From NCBI GenBank assembly GCA_003152595.1, contig PMAM01000074.1, positions 7,388 through 20,224 of the forward strand: DNA of 12,837 bases, read 5' to 3'. Below the pieces are notes generated by a model that was not told the origin of the DNA, made no database searches, and was given only the letters and a program-made list of their open reading frames with translations. The DNA comes from Acidobacterium sp. (GTDB lineage: Bacteria; Acidobacteriota; Terriglobia; Terriglobales; Acidobacteriaceae). Both the position numbers and the translations under genes were made by a program. Shown here piece by piece: positions 1 through 7,027 of this stretch (position 1 is its first letter; every line of letters begins with the position of its first letter).

Positions 1-161
1 AACATCATCGCGCCCCACCAGATCGGCGCGTGCAGATTATAGAGTGCCGGCGGGTTCGCAGGAGGATGTGCAATCTCCCACAGGCCCGCGCCAGTGATCA
101 GGATCCCGTACAACAGAAACATCACGCCGGCAAAGAACCAAATGGACATCGTTTTTTGCAT
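1..161 (-). CDS. small membrane protein, symporter-linked (partial, 3' end cut)
   Basis: The first 53 codons are visible and the gene runs off the left edge. Residues 6-28 form one hydrophobic membrane segment. A Pro-rich loop (HPPANPP) and the motif LYNLHAPIWWGAMM follow, the latter looking like the start of a second segment. The ATG at 161 is chosen because a strong Shine-Dalgarno (GGAGG) lies five bases upstream. A second ATG at residue 5 has a less suitable spacing. Only 14 bases separate it from the stop of the upstream symporter gene, so the two are almost certainly co-transcribed. I do not recognise a named family. Small two-helix proteins are known partners of some sodium:solute symporters, so an accessory-subunit role is a reasonable guess only. 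The coding call is firm because of the RBS, membrane-protein composition and operon position. Confidence 0.75.
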   Translation of the reverse strand, partial: MQKTMSIWFFAGVMFLLYGILITGAGLWEIAHPPANPPALYNLHAPIWWGAMM

Positions 162-165
162 GTCT

Positions 166-173
166 TCCTCCCT
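166..173 (-). promoter_or_regulatory. strong ribosome binding site of the small membrane protein gene
   Basis: The minus strand reads AGGGAGGA, with the core GGAGG five bases before the ATG at 161. It lies a few bases before the symporter stop codon's end of the intergenic gap (stop at 178-176). This is far stronger than the symporter's own weak start region, suggesting the small protein is translated at least as well as its upstream partner. Confidence 0.75.
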
Positions 174-175
174 GT

Positions 176-1933
176 CTACCAGAAGATGATGTTGCCTGCG
201 ACGAAGAGCACCGCAACGATGCCCGCCCAGAACCACTGGTTCTTATAGAGCGGAACCGGCTCTGCTTTAGGCAGCGTCGTTGCCGAATACGCCAGGCCGT
301 TTAGTTCCGCCACCGGCTTCGGCTTCGTCACCATGCTCACCGCCACGCACACCAGTACGCAGGCCGCAAACGCCCATAGTGCTCGCGACATGTTCTCCGC
401 CATGGGCTTCGCATGGGGCGAGAACGCCACGATGGTCAGCGCCTTTTGCCCAACCTCATGAACCCAGACAAACAGACCGGCCGACGTCACAATGCCGCTC
501 AGCAGACCCCAGAATCCTCCCGCGGCCGTGGCTCGGTTCCAGAACATCCCCAGCAGGATTACGCCCAGCAGCGGCGCGAGGAACAGGCTGAACAGGGCCT
601 GCACGTAGTCCATGATCCCCGCCGCGTGCATCACCAGGTACGCCGCGCAGATGCTCACCAGCACTCCGAGGATGGTCGCCCACCGCCCCACCGCGACGTA
701 GTGCGCGTCGGGGGCGTTCTTGCGGATATGCGGCCGGTAAAGGTCGTAGGTCCACACCGTGGAGAATGCGCTCACGTTCCCCGCCATACCCGACATGAAC
801 CCCGCCAGCAGCGCCGTCACGCCCAGTCCCAGCAACCCGGGACCGAAGTAGCGCACCAGCATCAGCGGCAGCACCTCGTTATAGCTGTGCGGATTCGCCG
901 CGCTTATCTGATTCTGCCCCACCAGGTGCATGAGGCTGCCGTCGGGATTCTTCAGCACGACCAGTCCCAGCAGTCCAGGCAGAATCACGATGAATGGCAC
1001 CGCCATCTTGAAGAACGAGCCGATTACCGGAGCCATCTGCGCCGCACGCAGGTTATGCGCGGAGAGAACCCTCTGTACCACCAGGAAGTCCGTCGTCCAG
1101 TACCCGAAAGAAACCACAAATCCGAGGCCGAAGAGGATGCTCGTCCAGTGAATGCCCATCGGATTGTCGGTGAAGTGTGCCGTCGTCTTCCACAAATGCA
1201 GGTAGTTGTCGTTGCCGAGATTCGCGATGATCTTCTGCTGCAGGCCATGGAACCCGCCCGCTTCCACCAGCCCCAGAATCGGGACCAGCAGCGCGCCGCC
1301 CCAGATCAGGCAGAACTGCAGCACCTCGTTGTAAATCGCCGATCGCAAACCACCCAGCGCCACGTAAGCCGCCACCGCCAGTGACGACACGAAGATGCTG
1401 AACGTGATGTTCCAGCCCAGCACCACCTTCATCACCACCGCCATGGAAAACATATTGACCCCGCTCATCAGGATCATCTCCGTGGCGAATGAAATAGCCG
1501 CAAGCACCCGGCTCGACTCACCGAAACGCAGCTTCAGATATCCGGGCACCGAGTGCGTCTTCGAGACGTAATAGAACGGCATCATCACCAGGCCCAGGAA
1601 GAGCATCGCCGGAATCGCGCCCACCCAGTACCAGTGCATTGCCAGAATTCCGTACTGATACGCCGAGCCCGCCCACCCCATCAGCTCCAGCGCCCCCAGG
1701 TTGGCCGAGACAAAGCTCAGACCGGCGATCCACGCCGTCATCTCGCGTCCCGCCATGAAGAACTCTTCGCTGGTGTTGGTCGCTCCCTTCAGGTGGAAGC
1801 CGATGTAGATTACCGTCGCGAAGTAAATGACGATGACCAGCACGTCGATTACGGCAAGATGCGCCAGCTGCGGTTTTCCCGGGACCATCTGAAACAGGGC
1901 CAGCGCCGCGGCCAATGTCGATGCAGGAGACAT
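176..1933 (-). CDS. SGLT-type sodium:solute symporter (SSS family)
   Basis: A 585-residue polytopic membrane protein with about 14 hydrophobic segments, close to the usual size for SGLT-like members. Similarity to Vibrio vSGLT (recalled, not searched) is clear in three places: residues 71-95 (GLSFVSANLGALELMGWAGS), the SSS signature GGLRSAIYNEVLQF at 194-207, and the YW pair with VVQR at 278-288. Residues 378-396 match the sodium-site helix. There the family's usual Ser-Ser pair appears as Ser381-Gly382. It probably imports a sugar with sodium or another cation. Lying 61 bases after araD, it is a candidate L-arabinose or other pentose importer, but substrate cannot be read from sequence. The ATG at 1933 has only a distant GAGG (11 bases); an internal ATG at codon 16 is an alternative. 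The C-terminal 565-585 is a final membrane helix. Family call is near certain. Confidence 0.93.
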   Translation of the reverse strand: MSPASTLAAALALFQMVPGKPQLAHLAVIDVLVIVIYFATVIYIGFHLKGATNTSEEFFMAGREMTAWIAGLSFVSANLGALELMGWAGSAYQYGILAMHWYWVGAIPAMLFLGLVMMPFYYVSKTHSVPGYLKLRFGESSRVLAAISFATEMILMSGVNMFSMAVVMKVVLGWNITFSIFVSSLAVAAYVALGGLRSAIYNEVLQFCLIWGGALLVPILGLVEAGGFHGLQQKIIANLGNDNYLHLWKTTAHFTDNPMGIHWTSILFGLGFVVSFGYWTTDFLVVQRVLSAHNLRAAQMAPVIGSFFKMAVPFIVILPGLLGLVVLKNPDGSLMHLVGQNQISAANPHSYNEVLPLMLVRYFGPGLLGLGVTALLAGFMSGMAGNVSAFSTVWTYDLYRPHIRKNAPDAHYVAVGRWATILGVLVSICAAYLVMHAAGIMDYVQALFSLFLAPLLGVILLGMFWNRATAAGGFWGLLSGIVTSAGLFVWVHEVGQKALTIVAFSPHAKPMAENMSRALWAFAACVLVCVAVSMVTKPKPVAELNGLAYSATTLPKAEPVPLYKNQWFWAGIVAVLFVAGNIIFW

Positions 1934-1994
1934 ACCTGTTTTAGCCTCGTGTACCTATCCGTTCGGGAAACCGATGGGGGGTCTGTTTCCGGAT

Positions 1995-2687
1995 TTAACT
2001 TCTCTGCCCGTAAGTGGCTTTCGCCCCGTGCTTACGGAAATGATGCCGGTCCAGCAGGGCCTGCGAGATTCCGCTGCACTCCGGGTTCAGCGTCGTCGTG
2101 TAGAACGCCATGCGTGCCACAGCTTCCAGCACAACCGCATGATACGCGGCTTCCAGCGCACTTTTGCCCCAGGCGAACGGCGCGTGCCCGGCCACCAGGA
2201 CCCCGGGCAGCGCAATGGGATCGAGTCCGCGAAACCGCCGCACGATCGCCTTGCCCGTGTTGAGCACGTAATCGTCGCCCACCTCATCGTCGCGCAGCGA
2301 TTCCGTCACCGGCACCGGCCCGTGAAAATAGTCTGCGTGCGTGGTCCCAAACGCTGGAATCTCCCGCCCCGCCTGCGCCCAGGCCGTCGCAAATTCCGAA
2401 TGCGTGTGCACTACGCCGCCGATTGCGGGAAACTCCCGATAGAGTTCCAGGTGGGTATCGAGGTCCGACGACGGCTTCAGCTTCCCGCCCGCGATCTTCC
2501 CGTTCAGATCGCTCACCACCATGTCGTCCGGAGTGAGCTTCTCATAGGCCACGCCGCTCGGCTTGATGACGACCAACCCCTGCTCCCGATCGATCCCGCT
2601 CGCGTTTCCGAAGGTGTAAAGGACCAGCCCCCGGCGAACCAGCTCCAGGTTCGCTTCCAGCACTTCGGACTTCAGCTCGTCGAGCAT
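1995..2687 (-). CDS. araD: L-ribulose-5-phosphate 4-epimerase
   Basis: Converts L-ribulose 5-phosphate to D-xylulose 5-phosphate, the last step feeding L-arabinose into the pentose phosphate pathway. The 230-residue product is almost the length of E. coli AraD (231) and aligns along its whole length. Zinc ligands are present as Asp75, His94, His96 and His168. Catalytic Asp119 and Tyr226 and the phosphate-binding KPSSD segment (71-75) are also intact, as is the C-terminal HHFRKHGAKATYG. The ATG at 2687 (MLDELK) is chosen because it aligns with the E. coli start. The frame stays open upstream, but that part lies over the neighbouring gene and is noncoding. No good Shine-Dalgarno is visible; a GTG six codons upstream is the alternative. 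It is first in a unit with the symporter and a small membrane protein. No araA or araB is in the window. Confidence 0.95.
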   Translation of the reverse strand: MLDELKSEVLEANLELVRRGLVLYTFGNASGIDREQGLVVIKPSGVAYEKLTPDDMVVSDLNGKIAGGKLKPSSDLDTHLELYREFPAIGGVVHTHSEFATAWAQAGREIPAFGTTHADYFHGPVPVTESLRDDEVGDDYVLNTGKAIVRRFRGLDPIALPGVLVAGHAPFAWGKSALEAAYHAVVLEAVARMAFYTTTLNPECSGISQALLDRHHFRKHGAKATYGQRS

Positions 2688-2746
2688 GGCGTCAGCCGCT
2701 CCCACCGTGGCCCGCGGCCAAACAGGACTCGCGGGAGCGAACGGCC

Positions 2747-2752
2747 ATTCTA
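2747..2752 (-). promoter_or_regulatory. possible -10 element of the araD promoter
   Basis: The minus strand reads TAGAAT (five of six to the TATAAT consensus), which would start transcription about 50 bases before araD. Seventeen bases upstream is TTTCCC, a poor -35 that falls inside the cre-like operator. This is a pattern call without experimental support. Confidence 0.35.
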
Positions 2753-2770
2753 CAGGACGCCCGACATTTG

Positions 2771-2784
2771 GGAAAGCGTTTACT
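2771..2784. promoter_or_regulatory. cre/LacI-family operator-like site upstream of araD
   Basis: GGAAAGCGTTTACT matches 13 of 14 positions of the cre consensus TGWAARCGYTWNCW bound by CcpA and close LacI/GalR relatives. It sits about 85 bases before the araD start and overlaps the place where a -35 would lie for the TAGAAT element, a position suited to repression. LacI-family repressors of sugar genes bind this class of AAnCGnTT centre. The regulator itself is not in the window. Confidence 0.45.
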
Positions 2785-2862
2785 TGACTCTGTCCGCTGT
2801 AAGCCGTTTCATTCGGCAACGCGCAAATCTCCACGCCCGCGTGCTGGTCGCTGCCCTTAAAA

Positions 2863-4236
2863 TCACCGTCCGGCCGCGAAATCCGCCCCTCCCACCTCCA
2901 CGCTCGTCTTCGGTTCCGTTCCATTTCGCGTTGTCCACGCGCCGTACACCCGCCCGCCCCAGGCGGCCAGCCCGATGTAGTCCCCCATGAAGACCCCCGT
3001 CGGGTCGAACGGCGTGTTCGTCCATGCATAATTTTTGAAGCTTGCACCGCCGTCTTCCGAACGCGCCAGCGCCATCACCTGCATCTTATTCGCCGCATCC
3101 TGGCGGCGGTCGTAGAACGCGACGTTCACCGCACCTGATACCGGATCGACGGCCAGCCACTGGAAAAACTGATCCGCACCGTCGTGTACCGGGTCGCTGT
3201 TCACCCGCACCGGCGCGCTCCATGTTCGCCCGTGATCCTTTGACGCGATCGAGAACACATCGATGTCCCCGTTCCGGTAGTCGCTCCACGTTACATAGAT
3301 CGCCCCGCCTTTCGCTCCGCCTCGCGGATCGATCCCAATCTGCGGAAACCCGTTCGCACGTTCCATCCCGGCCAGCGCAAACATCGTCGGCGCAGTGTTC
3401 ACAAGGTTCCGCGTGCGTGCAAACGTCTTTCCCCCGTCATGCGATTCGGTGAAGACGATGTGATCCGTCACTGCCCACACCCCATAGACGGTCCCATCCG
3501 GACCCACCGCCCCGTCGAACCCTTCCAGCGCACCGTTGTCGTCGCGTGGCAGCCCACGCACCTGAGAGATCTCCAGCGGTTTCGACCACGTCACGCCGTC
3601 ATCCGTTGATCGCGAAAACAGCATTTGCGAATCCGTCAGCGTCCACCGCGTCCAGCCCACATACAGATTTCCCTTGTATGGGCTCTTCTCGCCCGTGTCT
3701 GCGACAAGATACGGCTTGTCTTCAAACGGCACGTCCGGCGTCGTCGGCTGCGCCACCACCGTCCGCAGCTCCGGCTCCCACGTCGCGCCCCCATCCAGCG
3801 AACGCCGCACGAAGATGCCGTTCCGCGTCGCGCCGTGCCCCCAGTAGTTGATCGTGCCCAGCTTGTCGAACGAGATGAAACAGATCAGCGCGTGCCCCTT
3901 GTCGTCGAATGCCGTCGAAACATCCCCGGAGCTCTTGTAGTTCGCCGCTGCCACGCCGGTGGCCAGTTTCCAGGTCTTGCCCGCATCGTTGGAGTAGCCC
4001 GCCTGAGCCACATACTGGAACACCGCCAGCACCTGCTGCGGATTCAGCGGATTCACAGCCACGCTCGGCTCCGACCACGTGCCCGGCTGCGCGGACAGCG
4101 TCGTCACCTCCGCCCCTGGCGCCATCGGCAGCGGAGCTGCGCTCGCCGGACCGGCACTCTGCGCGCCCAGCCCCGCGCCGCCTGCAGCCAAAGCGGCAAT
4201 CACCAACACCACACTCAGTTCATTCATGCGCTCCAT
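2863..4236 (-). CDS. secreted Asp-box beta-propeller protein, sialidase fold
   Basis: A 457-residue exported protein (453 if it starts at Met4). Residues 5-33 look like a signal peptide with a hydrophobic core and an Ala-rich cleavage region. Six Asp boxes (S-x-D-x-G-x-T-W type) occur at 82, 146, 210, 265, 332 and 393, at steps of about 55-67 residues, one per blade of a six-bladed propeller. Blade strands carry repeated aromatic-Arg motifs such as VGWTRW, VTWSDYR and AFYDRR. Automatic annotation would say exo-alpha-sialidase. I do not see the N-terminal RIP motif or a convincing arginine triad, so enzymatic sialidase activity is doubtful and another glycan or surface-binding role is possible. 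No Shine-Dalgarno is obvious. GATAAT lies seven bases before Met4, so Met4 could begin a leaderless message. It is not tightly linked to its neighbours. Confidence 0.85.
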   Translation of the reverse strand: MERMNELSVVLVIAALAAGGAGLGAQSAGPASAAPLPMAPGAEVTTLSAQPGTWSEPSVAVNPLNPQQVLAVFQYVAQAGYSNDAGKTWKLATGVAAANYKSSGDVSTAFDDKGHALICFISFDKLGTINYWGHGATRNGIFVRRSLDGGATWEPELRTVVAQPTTPDVPFEDKPYLVADTGEKSPYKGNLYVGWTRWTLTDSQMLFSRSTDDGVTWSKPLEISQVRGLPRDDNGALEGFDGAVGPDGTVYGVWAVTDHIVFTESHDGGKTFARTRNLVNTAPTMFALAGMERANGFPQIGIDPRGGAKGGAIYVTWSDYRNGDIDVFSIASKDHGRTWSAPVRVNSDPVHDGADQFFQWLAVDPVSGAVNVAFYDRRQDAANKMQVMALARSEDGGASFKNYAWTNTPFDPTGVFMGDYIGLAAWGGRVYGAWTTRNGTEPKTSVEVGGADFAAGR

Positions 4237-4261
4237 TATCTATGCCCGACACGAACCCGGG

Positions 4262-4318
4262 TGCCCCATTCTGATCGCCGCTTTTGGCGATCAGGGTGGG
4301 CATCGCGCGCCGCGCGAT
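4262..4318. repeat. REP-like double hairpin between the PASTA and propeller genes
   Basis: Bases 4262-4302 form a hairpin. Nine perfect pairs (CTGATCGCC with GGCGATCAG) close the loop GCTTTT. Two G-U pairs, one bulged C and outer pairs TGCCC/GGGCA extend the stem. It is followed directly by a second palindrome, ATCGCGCG-C-CGCGCGAT at 4302-4318. The GCCCC...GGGTGGGC flanks resemble dispersed intergenic hairpins I associate with Acidobacteria, but I cannot confirm copy number here. It may also act as a terminator or mRNA stabiliser after the PASTA gene, although no clean U-tract follows on the minus strand. Confidence 0.6.
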
Positions 4319-4370
4319 CCTTTTAACCCCTCCAATCCTGTATGTGTTTTGTGGTGAGTCGTCTTTCCTG

Positions 4371-4398
4371 AACGCTGACAACTGAACGCTGAATGCTG
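4371..4398. repeat. period-7 tandem repeat after the PASTA gene
   Basis: Four consecutive heptamers: AACGCTG twice, with the variants ACAACTG and AATGCTG. The array stops three bases before the stop codon of the minus-strand PASTA gene. It is one of four period-7 arrays in gene-end positions in this window. Confidence 0.7.
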
Positions 4399-4401
4399 CC
4401 T

Positions 4402-5148
4402 CTACTTCGCTACTGTTAGCTGAATCATCATCGTCGCATCCACCCGCGCCCCGGCCGCCGGCGTCTGCCCCACCACCGTTCCCGGCGGAAACATCGTCGC
4501 TCCCGGCGCAGCCATGTGCATGTCCTGCTCCCGGGTTGGACCCAGCTTCAGTCCCATCCGCGTGACGGCCAGCGCCGCCGCTGTGAATACCTGTCCCTCA
4601 AGATTCGGCATGACAAACCCGCTCCCCGCCGGCGCGCCTGCGTCCGGTTCCGCCGCCACCAGCAGATTCATCGTCGGGCTTTCCACCCCCGCCGCATTCG
4701 CGTCCGGACTCTGTGCAATCACCGTCCCCGGCTGCGCTCCCGTCCACGGCATCACCGCCACCGTGCCAACCTGAAAACCCGCCCGGCGGATCGCAATGGT
4801 CGCGACCCGCTGATCCCGCCCCTTCACATCCGGAATCGCCAGCTTCTGCGGACCCAGGCTTTCCGTCAGCCACACCCGCCACCCGCGCCGCACCAGCGTC
4901 CCCGCCTCTGGCGACTGGCTCGCGACCCGCCCCACCGGCACATCGGTCGAGTACAGATGGCTCTCCACCTGCAGAGTCAGGCCCACCGCCGATGCACGCT
5001 GCCCCGCATCGGCCATGTTCAGCCCTTTGAAATCCGGAATCGACACCTCGGCCCCGTGGATCGCGAAGTGCATCGTCACAATCGCCGACGTCATTGCCAC
5101 CACGGTCAGCAGCAACAGCACCAGCACGAACCGGAAGAACCCAATCAT
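4402..5148 (-). CDS. membrane-anchored protein with three PASTA domains
   Basis: A 248-residue protein with one N-terminal membrane helix (about 4-30) and no long cytoplasmic part, so the rest should lie outside the membrane. Three PASTA repeats follow, at roughly 34-97, 103-166 and 178-247. Each opens with a (I/M)P(D/N) motif (IPDFKGL, IPDVKG, MPNLEG) and contains a late Q(S/T)P turn before its last strand. PASTA domains bind peptidoglycan fragments in Ser/Thr kinases and penicillin-binding proteins. Here there is no kinase or transpeptidase domain, so a cell-wall-sensing or scaffold role is only inferred. The ATG overlaps the OsmC stop as ATGA, implying translational coupling. A hairpin covers the region of its weak GAG ribosome site. 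The gene is last in the ubiE-CDF-osmC cluster. Confidence 0.88.
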   Translation of the reverse strand: MIGFFRFVLVLLLLTVVAMTSAIVTMHFAIHGAEVSIPDFKGLNMADAGQRASAVGLTLQVESHLYSTDVPVGRVASQSPEAGTLVRRGWRVWLTESLGPQKLAIPDVKGRDQRVATIAIRRAGFQVGTVAVMPWTGAQPGTVIAQSPDANAAGVESPTMNLLVAAEPDAGAPAGSGFVMPNLEGQVFTAAALAVTRMGLKLGPTREQDMHMAAPGATMFPPGTVVGQTPAAGARVDATMMIQLTVAK

Positions 5149-5546
5149 GATTCGATCTCGATCGAATAATCGATCGTTGCCGCCTTCTCCAGCATTTTCG
5201 AAACCGAGCAGTACTTATTCTTCGAAAGCGACACCGCGTCCTCCGCCGCCTTTTGGCTCACCTTCCCCTTGATCCGATACGTCAGATGAATCTTCGTGAA
5301 TGTCCGCGGCGGCGCCGGCGCCTGTTCTGCCTCTGCCGTCACCGTCAGCCCTTCCAGCGGCTCGCGCTTCTTCTCGAGAATGCTCACCACGTCAACCGAC
5401 GTGCATCCGCACAGCGCCGTCAGCACCAGTTCCATCGGACTCGGACCCGCTTTGTGCTCTGCGGCCGCATCCATCAGGATTGTGTGCCCGCTCTGCGACT
5501 TTCCTTCGTACAACTCCCCGTTGTTCCACTCTGCGCTCGCGATCAC
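5145..5546 (-). CDS. OsmC/YhfA-family thiol peroxidase-like protein
   Basis: A 133-residue cytoplasmic protein matching the OsmC/Ohr superfamily, closest by motif to the YhfA-like branch. This family reduces organic hydroperoxides using two cysteines. The helix motif GPSPMELVLTALCGCTSVDV (34-53) carries Cys46 and Cys48. The second family cysteine is Cys113 in NKYCSV. The Cys48-Cys113 distance of 65 equals that of E. coli OsmC (Cys59-Cys124). The start is a GTG at 5546, chosen because GAGGAGG lies five bases upstream and the family N-terminus begins there. The ribosome site overlaps the stop codon of the upstream metal transporter gene, ten bases away. The exact substrate is unknown. Confidence 0.9.
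   Translation of the reverse strand: MIASAEWNNGELYEGKSQSGHTILMDAAAEHKAGPSPMELVLTALCGCTSVDVVSILEKKREPLEGLTVTAEAEQAPAPPRTFTKIHLTYRIKGKVSQKAAEDAVSLSKNKYCSVSKMLEKAATIDYSIEIES
5150..5167. promoter_or_regulatory. hairpin over the PASTA gene start
   Basis: ATTCGAT-CTCG-ATCGAAT is a perfect seven-base inverted repeat with a four-base loop. On the minus-strand mRNA it ends one base before the ATG at 5148 and includes the only Shine-Dalgarno-like GAG. It lies in the last codons of osmC, so ribosomes finishing osmC would open it. Confidence 0.4.
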
Positions 5547-5551
5547 GCCGT

Positions 5552-5558
5552 CCTCCTC
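5552..5558 (-). promoter_or_regulatory. ribosome binding site fixing the GTG start of the osmC-like gene
   Basis: The minus strand reads TGAGGAGGACGGCGTG. The TGA ends the metal transporter gene, GAGGAGG is the ribosome site, and the GTG starts the OsmC-like protein five bases later. Confidence 0.8.
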
Positions 5559-6990
5559 ACTGCCGATGCTGATTGTCCGACGCCGGCTCCGGATGGATCA
5601 GCAGACGATCCACCTCCGGACACTCCAGCTTAAAGCGATGTTCCAGCTCCGTGATCAGATCGTGCACCCGCCGCATCGCCATCGCATCGGGGAGCGTGCA
5701 GTGGCAGGTCACGTGGAGATGCTCTCCCGCACGGTCCACGCTCACCTCGTGAATGTCCACGATCTCGGGCACATTGGCCGCCGCGTCCCGCAGCAGCTGC
5801 TCGATCCGCCGGTCCCGCTCCACCACCACCGGCGCCTCAATCGTCGCGGGCTCGCTCTCGATGTGCGTGAGCACGGAATTCACCTGCGGCACCTCGCGCC
5901 GAATCTGCTGTTCCAGCCCATAAACAAAACGATGCGCAGCGATCAGCGTCATCGTCTCCTTCACCTCGATGTGCTGCTCCACATGCAGCCCGTCGGCAAA
6001 CGACTCAATGCTCACGTCGTGCAGCAGCGCATTGTTGCGCGCCGCCACACCACGCACCTTGTCGAACAGGCTCTCCGCCAGCGTCGATCGCGGAATCGTG
6101 TGGATCACCACATCCGCCCCGGGCAATACCCGCTGCACCGCAGCCGTCGCTTCCGCAACCAGCTCTTCCGTTCTCTGAAACGTCAGTTGCCGCGGCAGCG
6201 ACAGCGTCACGTCCGCAAAATAATGGCTGCCCGACTTCCGCACCCGAGCCTGGTCGATCCCCAGCACCCCATCCGTCCCCCGTACCGCTTCCAGCATCTG
6301 CGTGTGCAGCTCCGGCGAAATCTGATCGGTCAGCGCAGCCACGGCCCGCCAGGCCAACCTCCACCCAAAGAGCAGAATCATCACCGAGACCACCAGCGCA
6401 GCCACTGGATCGGCAAACCGCAGCCAGCCCACGTGCCGCACGGCTCCCACCCATGACGCGGCCAGCCCCACGACCACCGCCACGCTCGTCCAGATATCCG
6501 AAGCGAAATGTAGCGCATCGGCCTCCAGCGCCGCGCTCTCGTGCCGCTTCGCCACTCGCCGCAGTTGCGATGACCGCCACAGATCCACGCCCATCGACAC
6601 CACCAGCACTCCGAACGGCCACAGCGAATACCGCAACGCTACCGGGTGGAAGAACATCCGGCTGATCGCCTCGCCGGAAAACCACAAGGCCGACACCGCC
6701 ATCAGCCCTGTCTCCACAAATGCCGAAATGTTCTCGACCTTCGCGTGGCCGTACGGGTGATCCCAGTCCGCCGGCCGGTCGCTCACCCGCACCGAGACGA
6801 ACGTCATCGCCGCGCCCACCAGGTCCAGCCCTGAATGCGCCGCATCCGACAGCACGCCAAGGCTCCCCGTCATCAAACCGACCGCCGCCTTCAGCACGGT
6901 CATCGCCAACGCCGCCGCCACGGACACGAGCGACACCCACCGCTTCTCCGCGCTCGCGTGCGCCTGCTCCGTCATGGCTGCGCTCGACAT
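5557..6990 (-). CDS. cation diffusion facilitator with three C-terminal modules
   Basis: A 477-residue CDF transporter, which exports divalent metal ions, usually by proton exchange. The membrane part (about 18-222) has six helices. The transport site is two HxxxD motifs: His52/Asp56 in helix 2 and His161/Asp165 in helix 5. This is the pattern of zinc-type CDFs such as ZitB, whereas YiiP has DxxxD in helix 2. The conserved DHPYGHAKVE occurs at 77-86. Most CDFs end near residue 300 with one ferredoxin-like cytosolic domain. Here three similar modules follow (about 228-299, 305-380, 395-468), each ending in a His-x-x-Pro-like motif (IHTIP, THIESEP, IHPEP). The third has HLHVTCHC (424-431), a possible extra metal site. 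The start at 6990 lacks a clear Shine-Dalgarno; Met6 at 6975 is equally plausible. The gene lies 37 bases after ubiE. Confidence 0.92.
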   Translation of the reverse strand: MSSAAMTEQAHASAEKRWVSLVSVAAALAMTVLKAAVGLMTGSLGVLSDAAHSGLDLVGAAMTFVSVRVSDRPADWDHPYGHAKVENISAFVETGLMAVSALWFSGEAISRMFFHPVALRYSLWPFGVLVVSMGVDLWRSSQLRRVAKRHESAALEADALHFASDIWTSVAVVVGLAASWVGAVRHVGWLRFADPVAALVVSVMILLFGWRLAWRAVAALTDQISPELHTQMLEAVRGTDGVLGIDQARVRKSGSHYFADVTLSLPRQLTFQRTEELVAEATAAVQRVLPGADVVIHTIPRSTLAESLFDKVRGVAARNNALLHDVSIESFADGLHVEQHIEVKETMTLIAAHRFVYGLEQQIRREVPQVNSVLTHIESEPATIEAPVVVERDRRIEQLLRDAAANVPEIVDIHEVSVDRAGEHLHVTCHCTLPDAMAMRRVHDLITELEHRFKLECPEVDRLLIHPEPASDNQHRQ

Positions 6991-7027
6991 GATCCAGTTC
7001 TCAGGCTACCTGAACGACAACTGTCCG

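Noticed and set aside
413..1384. A 323-codon plus-strand frame opposite the symporter
   Set aside because: Composition is His/Arg/Gln-rich and the opposite strand encodes an intact symporter.
1934..1994. An inverted repeat GGAAAC/GTTTCC between araD and the symporter gene
   Set aside because: Six pairs with a 13-base loop and no U-tract are too weak to call a terminator or operator.
2688..3047. A 120-codon N-terminal extension of AraD
   Set aside because: It runs into the propeller gene, has no resemblance to AraD proteins, and the E. coli-like start is at 2687.
5296..6456. A 386-codon plus-strand frame over the metal transporter
   Set aside because: The translation is His/Arg/Gln-rich with no domain, and the minus-strand CDF and OsmC proteins explain the region completely.
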